DNA of 64,000 bases from Hyperoplus lanceolatus. Taxonomy: Eukaryota; Chordata; Actinopteri; Uranoscopiformes; Ammodytidae. The notes beneath the pieces are model-generated. The model saw nothing but the letters and a program-made list of their open reading frames with translations. It was not told the DNA's origin and searched no databases. Location: assembly GCA_026929865.2 (NCBI GenBank), contig CM049417.1, forward strand, positions 16,833,501-16,897,500. The letters run 5' to 3'. Position numbers and translations under genes: made by a program. The stretch's first letter is position 1; each line of letters opens with the position of its first letter. This document shows positions 11,816-41,100 of the stretch, one piece after another.

Positions 11816-13484
11816 TTATTCCAAAAACAAGTCTTTTATTACCTCCGGATCAATGTCAAACAAAATGGGAATAATAATTTCTTTATCATCTAGAGAATAT
11901 AAGTTAAATATAAATTAATGTCATAGTCAATTGTTAACAATAACGCAGCGTTGAGCTTTGTCAGGTCTACTGTCTGCAGAACTATAGAAACCTTTGCACA
12001 TCCGAAGCCATGGTGAGGAAGGTCACATATCGGAAATAAAATTCCCCATCAGGCCAACGTTTGATGGTGGAACCAACCGGAGGCAGAGTTTACCTCCTAT
12101 TCAAAAATCTAAAAGCTTAACACTACTGGTAACTCAATATGTGCATTAGTATAACATCAAACCGTATGTGCACATAAATCAGACATGCGGCACATATAAT
12201 CTGCTGAAATTAGAATCTTGTTGTCAAGACAAGAAACAGAATATTAAAAGAGAAACTCTCCTAAACCCCTAAAAAGCATAAAGTCAAACTGGAATTAGTG
12301 TTTCACAGGAGGAGAGGAGATGGATGAGGCACTGCTGTCACAGGAGTCAGGAAGTGGGCAAGTCAATGTTTTCACCTGTCTGAGGAACTGAGGTCACATT
12401 TACTGTATTCACAGTTGCCCACAATGTAAGGTATGGGCTCTTCAGTTGTATGTGCCGTGTGAGGATGCACCACCACTAAAAACAACTAATGTCTGGATAA
12501 AACAAAGAAAAGCATCTTCATATTATATTACTTCTTACCAAATCCTATTAAATCCGGCTTGGCCAGATTGAACAGCAGCATCTGTGTCATGTGTGTGCTT
12601 AAAATAATCTTTAAAACACTTCTTTTACCAAAAAGGTAAATATTGCATTCTGTCCTTGAGTTTTAAAGAAATGCACTGCAACTAAAAATTGTGTCTTAGA
12701 ACTGAAGAATACACTTGGGCAAAACAAAGACCTCTACATTTCGTCTGTCTCCCATGACTTGCTGAATCATCTATTCCTTCTCCTCTCAACGGAATGTTTG
12801 CTCTAACTTTTGTAAACTTTTACGACGATCAGAAATACCATCCTAAGAGCAGATTTTGTAAACAAATGCATATAATGTCTTCTTAGCATGTGAAAGTTCA
12901 TTTGAAAATGTTGTGTGCTTTGCATGGTGCTCACATTGCCAGGGTTGAGGGTATTCAGGCATCCCCAGGATGACACACACACACACACACACACACGCAC
13001 GCACGCACGCACGCACGCACGCACACTCACACAGTACTGCAAGCTAGGATGCTGCTTTGGATTAAACATATTGTATCATTTCCACAGCTTTGAGAGACTA
13101 TTTTGGAGAGATTGAGTGATTATTGTATGCATTTATGGCATGTTAGGACCGACATCATGCATGGGTGTGTTGCCCAATGGTCACACTGCAGCCACTCAAA
13201 ATCACATCACGACATCCTTCGAAGCACAGCCCAAAACACGACAGGCAAGTGGCTACTACCCGTGCACCTCTCGTCTTTCTGTGGATGCCAGTCTCTACAT
13301 GCTTTCATACCTTCCCCATCTTTTTTAGCATATCCTTCATTTGCAGGCCCCCTAAATGGTAGATAGATAAAGATGGATACGCTTCTTTCTATTTCATCTA
13401 TCCACATCTCATAGTGTCTTTATGGAGCAACAGGACAACTGCTTGGCTGAAAAGACTTTGTCGACGGTCAGAATCCTCTGCGGT
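11816..13484 (-). other. tdrd7: Probable tdrd7 3' UTR
   Basis: This is non-coding sequence between the tdrd7 stop codon and the minus-strand AATAAA near 11815. It contains a compound (CA)n then (CGCA)n microsatellite at 12972-13024. No additional open frame with family resemblance was found. The exact transcript end is inferred. Confidence 0.45.
12972..13024. repeat. Compound microsatellite (CA)n-(CGCA)n
   Basis: A run of CA dinucleotides passes directly into about seven CGCA tetranucleotides. It lies in the probable tdrd7 3' UTR. Confidence 0.95.
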
Positions 13485-30475
<16,991 letters not shown>

Positions 30476-32159
30476 CTGCATACCAGAAACAAACAAACAA
30501 GCAAATAATATACACTGATGCACTGATGCAGATTCACTGATGAAGATTAGATAAAGGTAGAAATAAGAAAACAGAAACAGAAAAGGTACTTTGTTGATTT
30601 TGTTTTCCCTAAACTAATAAAGGCAGAAGGTAAGTGGGAAAGTGCTGCTGCTGAGGATGATGCCAATCAATTCAGATTGACAAAAGTCTGCAAACTGATT
30701 GAGTTCATCACATGTAACAATGGCTGACTGGTTAAGCCATTTTTAAAAAAAAAATGTTGATAATAAATATTGAAAGCACAGTGAATTTTACTATTAATCT
30801 GACTATAACCCTGTTACAAACTGCAGTGGCAATTTAAAATATTAGTTTAAAACGTTTGATTGAGGATAGGTAGGCCTATTAGTTGTTCGTACGTATAGGC
30901 ATTGTCTATACCCGAAAAAAGCACACTTTTAAAACATCTATTTTATACAAAGGAAAGCTCCTCTCCAATTATTCTTTAGAAATGACTGTAGCCCCAGAGA
31001 CTTTTGGAAAAGGGCTTCAGGCTCAAGATGTTATGGATTTCCCCTCCTTACATTCCTTCTCACTGCAGAAAAAAACTTTCAGTCTTCAGCTAACTTTACC
31101 CTTCAGATGAATTTACAGAATTCAACGAAGTCCACACCTGGGCTTTTTATGATCTTCATCAAAAGTCTCATCACGAAGTCTATATTTAAAAGATCCGAAA
31201 AAACAGTCCGTAGGCTATGATAGAAAATCTGGACTGTTGCGGACGTGGAGACACACCCTCCACAACCATATTCAACTTTACACACAAAGGTCTGTCAAGC
31301 ACAGCACTGTAGCCTAGTTTTTAATAATAATCATATGCTTAGTGGCCAACCCATAAATCGTTTTTTTCAATGGCCTAGATATCCTTGTCTGCAAGTGTAT
31401 CTCATTTCGGGACTTTTCCCTATAAAGTCAATGCATTGAATCAAAAAATGTATGAAGAACATCAGAAGCCAGTTATTCGCTAACATTGAACTGTGATGAA
31501 GGAAAGGGTTGCACTGTCAAAAAGATTCAGTCGACTATCTTTTAGGGAAAATGTGAGATGACTTCAGGCCACTTGATATGGCCACTCTGTGCAGTCTATA
31601 GACAACATATGGGACAGTGAAACTATGCGTGACGTAACGCGTCACACTTCCACTCCACACCCTGCATTGGGTCTAACTCTAAACCACTATCTGAGAGAAG
31701 TTTCGCTGTTTTTTTTCTTCCATCCACTGAACAAAACTGGATGTGGCAGATTGAAAGAGGCCGGCGGAGTGCACACAGTCTGCTCAGGCATCGATACAGC
31801 GCGTGAGCATCGAATTAAATCCTCCTGCCACCGCCGGGACAGCGGCTCGTCAAGAAAGCTATCGACCGCTATCAAAAGACTGGAAACATACAAATGTTGT
31901 CTTCATAATAAAACCACAGATACTGCTCGAATATGTATACTGCGAATAAAGTAAGCACAATAGTTTTCATTTTGAAAATCACCACCGGAAGTTACTGTGA
32001 GATGTTGTGTCCTGGCTAACTTAAAAGCTTTCGTTTCGAGTTATCCTATCTGGTAGAACAGAAAGAGGCGAAATAAACACCCGGTAAAACTTACCCAAAA
32101 GTAATTGTTTTAAACGTCTACGTAGGGCTCAATAGCAGCAACAAAAAAAGACATTGTAC

Positions 32160-32340
32160 CTTGCTGTAGAGAGACGGGTTGGTGGAGTGAGGAGCCGGTC
32201 CAGTCGCTGTCAGTGCTGTCACCGCCACAGGGCTGAGCGGCGGCCGGAGCTCTGTCTGTCCCCGCTGTCTGCCAGCCGGTTCGGGTACAGCCTCTCCTCC
32301 GCCACCTGATTGGTCGGCTGTTCAGGCCCTCCAGGCTAAT
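32160..32340 (-). promoter_or_regulatory. tdrd7: tdrd7 5' UTR exon and promoter region
   Basis: On the minus strand a candidate non-coding first exon ends CTACAGCAAG at 32160, followed by GTACAA. It lies in a GC-rich patch running to about 32300. An inverted CCAAT box (plus-strand ATTGG) is at 32309-32313. The start ATG lies in the next exon at 30475. The transcription start is inferred, not seen. Confidence 0.5.
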
Positions 32341-32974
32341 TACACGTCAATAATATGTGCATCCAGGGGCCGCAGCACAGGCAGGGGACACATCTCCTGT
32401 CCAATCCCAATGATGAAGCGAGTGATCATCATAACGTGCAGTGACGTTGTAGGCCTATATAGCCTATGGAGAGAAGTTTACTCAAATCAGTTTGGAGTTA
32501 ACGCTCACTTACTTTTCTACTCTGGAGAGACAAAAGCTACCTCCAATATTTAAACATATGTTTTAATATGTAAAACACAAAATCCTCACATCTGCCAACT
32601 GTAGCCTAACCAGGTTCAGCTTTTTTGCCTTTTATTTAAATAATGGCTTAAAACAGATTGGCTATAGCATTGATAAGTTATCTTATTGTCATAGTTGTAA
32701 TGCCACACATTAAATGGACATCGTTTTTGCCCAATCGTCTTTATCCATAAATAAATTGAAATCAAACAACTAGGCCTATTGAATTACTTGTCAAAAACAC
32801 CCAAACCATCCTTTGTTCTATCAAATTCTAACACAATTCAGAACACTTTTCAGAAGGGTCTAAATGACCAAAAAGAAACAACATTCCAAAAGGTAGAAGA
32901 CGGCAACTCCCATGAATACCTTGTAAAGAAAAAGTAATGGACAAGAGACGACATAGGAAAATGGAATTCAGGTT

Positions 32975-33905
32975 CAGAATTGCCAAAATTTCCTTCAATT
33001 AAACAACGATAAAACTGAAGTAATTGTCTTTGGTGCCAAAGATGAACAATTAAAAGTCAGCGCACAGCTTACATCCATTATGTTAGAAACTACACCCCAA
33101 GCCAGAAATCTTGGTGTTGTTGTAGACTCTGACTTGAATTTCAAGAAACACATAAAATCAATCAATAAATCAGCCTACTACCACCTAAAAAACATATCAA
33201 GAATTAAAGGGCTTATGTCTCAGCAAGATTTAGAAAAACGTGTCCATGCATTTATCTTTAGTAGACTTGACTACTGTAACAGTGTCCTTGCTGGCCTTCC
33301 AAAAAAATCAATCAGACAGCTTCAGCTAATTCAGAACGCTGCTGCTCGAGTCCTCACTAGGACCAAAAAGGTGGATCACATTACCCCAGTTCTGAGGTCT
33401 TTACATTGGCTTCCAGTCACTCAAAGAATTGATTTCAAAATTCTGATGTTGGTTTATAAAGCACTAAATGGTTTAGGGCCAAAATACATTACTGATATGC
33501 TGATAAGTTATGAACCGTCCAGAGCCCTTAGGTCGTCTGGGACAGGTCTACTTACAGTCCCTAGAGTTAGGACTAAACGAGGAGAAGCAGCTTTTAGTTT
33601 TTATGCACCAACAATCTGGAACAAACTCCCAGAGAACTTGAGGTCTGCTGCAACTCTCAGTTCTTTTAAATCGAGTCTGAAGACTTTTTTGCTTCCTTTT
33701 TAACTTGCAATTTTCATTTTATTTGCTTATTTTATTAAATTGAGTTTTAATTTTTATTTTATTTTTATTTGCTTCTTTTATTCGCTTTTAAATGTTTTAT
33801 AATGTGTTTTATGTATTCTAATCTTGCCCCTGTAAAGCACTTTGAGTGGCCTTGTGTCTGAATTGTGCTATAAAAATAAACTTGCCTTGCCTTGCCTTGC
33901 CTTCA
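32975..33905 (+). mobile_element. 5'-truncated L2-type LINE: ORF2 C-terminal part and 3' tail
   Basis: The frame that includes 33080-33703 encodes the end of a non-LTR retrotransposon polymerase. It reads FLQLNNDKTEVIVFG, then FSRLDYCNSVLAGLPK, then LQLIQNAAARVLTRT, then LHWLPVTQRIDFKIL, and closes with WNKLPENLRSA. The endonuclease and catalytic reverse-transcriptase motifs are missing, so it is dead on arrival. The 3' UTR ends in TGAGTGGCCTTGTGTCTGAA and a CTTGC pentanucleotide tail at 33881-33902. It lies between the tdrd7 and dctn1 promoters. Clade assignment is from remembered fish L2 elements. Confidence 0.85.
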
Positions 33906-33949
33906 GCCACAAGGGGCGCTATTTTACTATTTTCTTCGTCTGAGCTAGA

Positions 33950-34100
33950 ATCAACCGGAAGTGGCCTGTCAAAAGAACGGAAAAAGACAACCGGATTTCC
34001 AAGCTAGGTAGCCCAAGAAAGTATCAACAGAGGGTTGTTGTTTGTCTGCATGAACACCTCAAGGAGCTACATTTAAAGACAGGAATTTCTGTGTATGCCA
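33950..34100 (+). promoter_or_regulatory. dctn1: dctn1 promoter and 5' UTR exon
   Basis: A candidate non-coding first exon ends TGTATGCCAG at 34100, followed by the donor GTAAGC. A consensus ETS/GABP site ACCGGAAGTG is at 33954-33963. The next exon carries the start codon at 35119. There is no TATA box. Just upstream, CCACAAGGGGCGCTA resembles a CTCF core lacking one G. Transcription start is inferred. Confidence 0.5.
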
Positions 34101-35118
34101 GGTAAGCCAACACACAAAATCCGGCACAGCTAGCTTCTTAACAGTACGTTTATGTTGGCTTTAGCTTGCTTGCTAGTGAGCCGAGTTGGCCACATAGACT
34201 GTAAAGGGTTGGCTTCCTTTAACGTTAGCTACCAAGGCGGATCCAGCAAGCTGTCAACTCAATTGTCTCATCTAACTAAACCTATATGGCAAAGTAAAGG
34301 GTATGTTCGGTTATTTCAAAGGCATTTTGGGCATGGCGGTCGGTATTACCATAGACTCCAGTGTATTACTTTGAACTTAGCTCACGTAACAATGCAGCAA
34401 CGTTATTGTGTTTCATGACACTTCTCCCTATTATGTTGTCCACCCTCTTCTGTCGTATAGCTAACTTTACCTCACAGCTGCTGGGTTATTTTTATTGCAC
34501 TGTGTGGTTGTTGCAAATGGGGTTAACTCCAGAATGAAAACCAATCATTGTATTAATTTAGCACCTGTCCCCCTAAATAACATTACCCATCTTAGAAATC
34601 AATCAATATAGAGACGTAGACGTTAGCCTCTTAATGTCAGCAGCTAACTGATTAAACAAGCTAAACATATGTTAGTTAGTCAAAGATAATGTTCACTTAT
34701 ATAACTTCTGAAAGACGAGTATACAACGTGTGAATTGTAAGGGGGAAAACAATATACTTCTTTACATTATTTCTTCTCACCTGAGTGTTATGTAAATATA
34801 GCTATACAAACATGAGCCAGTCAATAGATGATCTCATCATTGTTAAAGACTGATCCATGCAATGTGTCAAGTAAACATGCTCATGTTCTTCCTGTGGGAA
34901 GGCACTACAGCCACATATCGCCTTGGCTTTTTCAGTTCAAATCAGCTGTGACGTTTTGTGATGCTCCACATAAGATCCCTCCCTGAAATCCCAGTCTTGC
35001 ATTGTCCTCTCCTCCCTCTCTGTCTGGAAAGTAGAACGGGATGTGAAAGTAGAAAAAAACTTAGCACTTGAGCCTTATCTCTTTTGTATTGGAGTTTAAC
35101 CCATCTGAACTTGCTATA

Positions 35119-38100
35119 ATGGCTTTGAACAGGCGACATTCTTCTACCCCCCGGGTGAGTAACATGGACACTCAAAATTGTATAATATCTCATTTAGTAC
35201 ATAGGTGTTAAGATTTGATGGAGGAACTCAATCAGCAGAAGCTATACAAATTTAAATGAAGAAAACCTTTAAAAAGATGAGGTTAGTGGCACTCACCTTA
35301 CAGGGGATGTAGGATTCGGTAGAGTAGATTCCGTTTCTGTCCTTAATGTTTATCTCTTAGGCAAGTAAGTAGAATTAAGTCTCAATGACTCTGCAATCTC
35401 CCTGCTTCTCTGAAAGTAGCAACACCCTGTGTTCTATCATGAGGCTCCGATACAAACGGTTACTTTCTAATCCAGTGTTCTGCCCTGTGGTGTAAAACTG
35501 TGAGTCAGCGTGAATTCACATGTTCCCATCGCTCCATAAAAGGGTTAGACTCCACTGCAGTCCTAGTTTGTCGTGAATGAGCATCTTTGTGTGAGCAAGT
35601 CAGGGACATGGCTTGTTTTTTATTAGGGAGTCTTCTGTGGTCCAGGACACATGACTTGGTGCATGAGTGTCTTTCGGTGATTTGTGGCCTCAAGACTCTG
35701 TTGTTATTGAGGGAGAAACATGGGTCATTATTATTGTTACACTTAAAACAATGCCTTTTGTGTGTTTTTCGAACATCATACTCCCACCAAACATTGTCCA
35801 TTTGATTAATAGTGATAGATGAAAAGATACCATGGTTGAGGAATTCTAAAATGTTAACATAATCAGTATGCAATGGTGCCTGGCACTGCCTGCCATTTAA
35901 ACTTTATTTTTCACTTTTTGCTGATGTTTCTCCCTTTTTCTCCCCCATCTGTATTTCCCATGTCCTCCAGCTGACCAGCCCATTGATCAGCAAAATGAGC
36001 AGCGCAGGAGTAGTGGAGAGTAGCAAGCCTCCAAAGGTAGGTCACCTTTTCAGTACACACACAGAAGGAGGAAATGGATAGAAATAAAGTGCTAAAAACA
36101 AGTATATAATGACTCACCGTCTCTCATCCCTTCGTCTCTGCTCCTCCTATCCTAGGTTGGCAATCTAGTGGAGGTGATAGGGAAGGGTCAGCGTGGTACC
36201 ATTGCCTATATCGGCGCCACCCTCTTTGCCTCTGGGAAATGGGTGGGAGTCATTCTGAACGAGGCCAAAGGCAAGAACAATGGTACCGTCCAGGGGAAGT
36301 GCTACTTCACCTGTGAGGAAAACCGCGGGATATTTGTCAGACAGTCCCAGGTTAGTAACGGAAGGGTGTTGAGATGTAAATGGGAATTGTGCACATGAGG
36401 GGTTGGATGGCCCCCTGTTACTCTGGTGTATCACTGATCCTTATTATACTTTATTACTTGTTTCAATACACCAGCTTCTAAATGCTGCCATACAGAGTAA
36501 TACAGAGTTTTGTGGAGCTGATTGGCTTAATCAATTTTGTGTCAACTCATTTGGCAATGGCTTGAATGTAACTAACAGTCATTTATATAAAAAAGTTACG
36601 CACTATAGCTTTAACATGTCTTAATAGTTCACCCAGTTTGCCCAGTTGCCAGACCTATGTATGCAGGGATACATACAGTTGATTAGTCATACACAATAAT
36701 AACTCATGCAACACATGAACACAAGTCTCTGTAGTGTTATAGAATATCGTTGATATCTTTTTTCTTTCTGGTTTTATGATTCCAAGTGAACATTTGTCTG
36801 TTTTTCATCTCCATATTGTTGTGATCCTAACCGCCATGTTTGTCTCTGTCACGCTGTACAGCTCCAGGTGGTGGAAGATGGCTCCGGTGCCACCTCACCA
36901 GACTCTTCATCTGAATCCAGCTTTTCAAGGATACCCAGACAGAGAGGTGAGTGTAAACCACAGCAGAAAGCTAGAAACACCATTTACTCAAAGCTATTAA
37001 CGGCAGCTAACAATTCATAACCTGTTTTTCCCTCCAGACATTCCCGAGACTCCCAGAACAAGCAAGCAGGTAGGCAACCATTGCTTTGCATCGCACTGCT
37101 TTTTCTTTGTCCCTTGTCAGTTTAGTTGTATGTTGTTCAATTTCTGAGTGGATCTTTGTGAATGTATCGTACGTTACTCACTTTTAAATCAACTTTTAAA
37201 GTCAATACCTGCCCTTTTTCAGAGCAGTTATGTATAGTTTTAAATGTGTTGAACAAGACACGTAAAGCAACTATATCATTTCAAAGTGGTAATGTGACTG
37301 ACAACCCCCTCTTGTCCTGTGCTGGGGTTGTCCTGACCAGATGTTCTCTGTTTCAAGATGTCTTCTCCTCTTCTGTGCAATGCAATGGAATTTCTGTTTT
37401 GCCTCCCAGTTTTTGGGTTGACTTGTCCTTTTTTTTTTTGAAACACCCTTTGCAGACACCTGCGAGCGTTAAGAAGGTAGAAATATCTAAATTCAACACA
37501 TTTGCTTTTGCCTTGGTTGCTGTTATTCACACTAATGTGGCCACTCATCTTTGGTTTTTAAGTGACCCCTTCACACGCCGACATTTGCACGGGACATTGT
37601 GACATCACTTGTTATGGATAGATGACATTTTTTCTGGTTTTCTCCTGGTTTTCTGTGGCCATGCTCCATTTCATGCTCCAGATGTGGTTTTTTGTTTGCC
37701 CGCTGTATTTTATTTATGTTTTTATCCCGGTAAAGGCATGCTGCATACACATTAAGACGGAGAGCAACAGTAAAGACATTCATGATGGTGTCTTTGTCAT
37801 TCCTTTTGACCTCACAGTTCAGTGACTTTTTGCGTTGTTGCATGAGTTCACATACTGCTCCTACTTGCTTAAGTCATCAAGACGTAACTGTTAAAATGGT
37901 GCTAAATTGTGCATGCAGATGTTGAGGCTATTATCATTGGATTATGAATTAACAGTGGGTATGCTTCCTATGTGCTGCTAATCACTTATCTTGCTTCACC
38001 ACTGGATGTGTGTGTGTGCGTGTGTTTTGCCTATCCCTCTCTCTGCAACTCACCTCCTCCTCTCCTCCAGTCCTCTTCCCGCCGCCCTGCCAAGGTGAGC

Positions 38101-41100
38101 TTTTCTACCGCTGACAGGGGGAACGGCAAAACAATGAAATGTTTTGTTAGTTTGTGGATTTCAACTTTTTGCGGGTGCTTTGCAAGTTACGTCAAGGGCA
38201 GAGCTACAACTGTTTTAATGTTTTGTCTTGTGGCCATACATATTTCTGCATTATGATACCCAGACTCAAGCATGTACTATTATTATATATATATATTTAT
38301 AAACTCTTCAATATGCGATTCCCCAGATTTTAACCCCCAGCGAAGGTCCTCTTTGCATACTTTTAAACATGTTTTGGAAACTGAAATACATGGCATTAAA
38401 TTAAAAGGCATTCAGTATTAATTTAGATTCATCATGGCTGCACAGTTGAACTATTTGGAGAGCTACGTTGCATGTGGCCTATTGCAGATGATTTTCATCT
38501 GAAGAAATATTTGCCATAAATGATAAACATTTTTTTATATATATATATATAATTATGCAGTACCTTCTATGACCCATAAAAATAGATAACAACTCAAGTA
38601 TTGCATTATAACATTTTAAGATGTGTCTGAAGACAGGGATTATATGTCTTGCCTCTTCGATGTTTTCAAACTCATTTTCGAAAGCTGGTTGCATTGTCTG
38701 CACTTGTACAAATGTCACAACAATCGATCAATATCAATATGAGCACAATCGAAACAGGACAGTGGTGTATAACTGACTTGGGATAAAATGTGTTTTAATA
38801 AGAAGGCTCACTTTGCAGCTGAGAACTTTTTTGAGAGTCCTAACCCCAGTCTCTCTGATCACACTGTGGCAGTTGAGCACTCCACGTGGGCTCATGCCTG
38901 CCACCTCCCTCCCCTCCCTCCTGGTACGCCCCGGCAGCCGCACCAGCCTGTCACGCACGGTACAGTAAGCTCTGTCCACTCTCAGGGCAACTCACCTGTT
39001 GTGGGAGTGCTGATTTGGGTTGTCACTGAAATCTGGTGATTTTGTTGCGCTTCGGTGCACTGGTGAAGGGCTCTACTAGATAAAGGTGAAATTATTATTG
39101 TATTTTATCACAAGGTAAAAACCAGCGGGAAATCATTTTAATCAGGAATCTTTACTCTTCAACGGGGTTCGTAAGAGTTGTGTGTGGAGATAAGCTTCTC
39201 CTGGCTTTATAATTGGACTGTTTACTGACGTTAAAATACTTAACACCTCAACATTTCTCCTCTCCTCCACTGTTTCATCCCTCTCTCTCTTCGACACACA
39301 CCTGTGTTGGTCAACAGGCGTCCCGTGAGAGCCTGTCGTCCTCTCTGTCCGGTGATGTCAGCGAGGCGAGCCTGTCTGCACTGGGAGCTCCTGTTACGCC
39401 TCAGCCCAGTGGGTCGCCTGCAGCAGTGGCGGCCTTTGCTACTACAAGCAAGGTGGGTCACTGACAATATAACAGGCAATTTACAACTCAAATATTGCAC
39501 CTAAAAGCATATAATCCAAATGTATTTAGTCTCACATTTCATATAAAGTCATTATTTCATTTCCATCATATTTGTCATTTCAAATGAGCTTGTCCCATTT
39601 CGTCATTGTTTGACCAGGCGGAACCTGCCGTTTCCAAGCAGGTAGAGTTTTTTTCTAGTGGCTTGATGGCATGCTGATGATATGACATGAGTTTACTAAC
39701 ATGCCCATAACATCCCGAGGCAATTTGACCCTCAGCACACTATCTCTACTCTTTAAATCTGGTTTTTGTTATGTCGTCATGGTGAATTATAAGGTGGTGA
39801 ATGCATGGTTGAACACTTTGAGAGACTGAAATATTGTTTGAGGGGAATGGATGGATCTTTAAGTTTTTTTCTTCAATAATTCTAGCAGAGGTTTGTTTTT
39901 GAGGCGGTGAATTTGGAGGTTATAGTCAAATGATTGAGGGAACTCTTTGCAAATGAATGTGTCTGATCTAACATCTACCTTCTTTTCTTCTGGTGATAAT
40001 TGGTCAATGTTTCTTTACACGCATGAAATCCAGTGAATGTGGCTAAAGGCAGCAGCACATTCAAACTCTTCCCTCACATGTCCCCCGCTCAGGAGGAGGA
40101 GTCAATGCGAGCGCAGGTCAAGGACCTGGAGGAGAAGCTGGAGACGCTGAAGATGAAGCGCACTGAGGACAAGGCCAAGCTGAAGGAGCTGGAGAAACAC
40201 AAGATCCAACTGGAGCAGCTGCAGGAGTGGAAGAACAAGATGCAGGAGCAGCAGACTGACCTCCAGAAACAACTCAAGGAGGCCAAGAAGGTACACAGGA
40301 AAATAAATCATTCAAAATACATCTGAATTACAGTACTATAGAGGGTTTGGAATTGAAATGAATTAGTATTTTTTCCAAGCCTGTAGGAATGAAACAAGCC
40401 ACTCCACTGTCATCATACATGACTTTCTTAAATTGTATTCTTAACCTCCTTCCCCCAGGAAGCCCGTGAGGCCCAAGAGGGCAAGGAGCGCTACATGGAG
40501 GAGATGTCGGACACGGCTGACGCCATAGAGATGGCCACGCTGGACAAAGAGATGGCTGAGGAGCGTGCAGAGTCTCTGCAGGTGGAGGTGGACTCGCTGA
40601 AGGAGAAGGTGGAGGAGCTCTCCATGGACCTGGAGATCATTCGACATGAGATCTCAGAGAAAGGTCTGTATTGTAGGCTAATCAATAAAGGCCATTTAAT
40701 CCCTTATTTATGTGTTTCTGCCTCTTTCTTTCTCCCTGTCATGTCTTCAGTTGTGCACTTGTTTTTTGCTCACTGCGTCGTCTCTGATTTCTCTCCATCA
40801 GGTTCCGATGGAGCCGCCTCAAGTTACCAAGTCAAACAGCTGGAGGAGCAGAATAGCAGGCTGAAGGAGGCGTTGGTTAGGTCAGTCACACGTCTGAAAA
40901 GCTCCTTTTGAATGAACTATACATTACATTATTTTTCTTTTTAAGCTTGATAACATGACTTGTATGAATTTCCCGTGTCCTCTTCAGGATGCGTGACCTG
41001 TCGTCTTCAGAGAAGCAGGAGCACGTGAAGCTGCAGAAGCAAATGGAGAAGAAGAGCACTGAGCTGGAGACTCTGAGGACACAGAAGGAGAAACTGCAGG

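Noticed and set aside
37600..39040. Additional alternative exons of dctn1 in the basic linker region
   Set aside because: Some GT/AG pairs and Pro-rich words exist (for example near 38900), but no frame matches known dynactin linker exons well enough to call.
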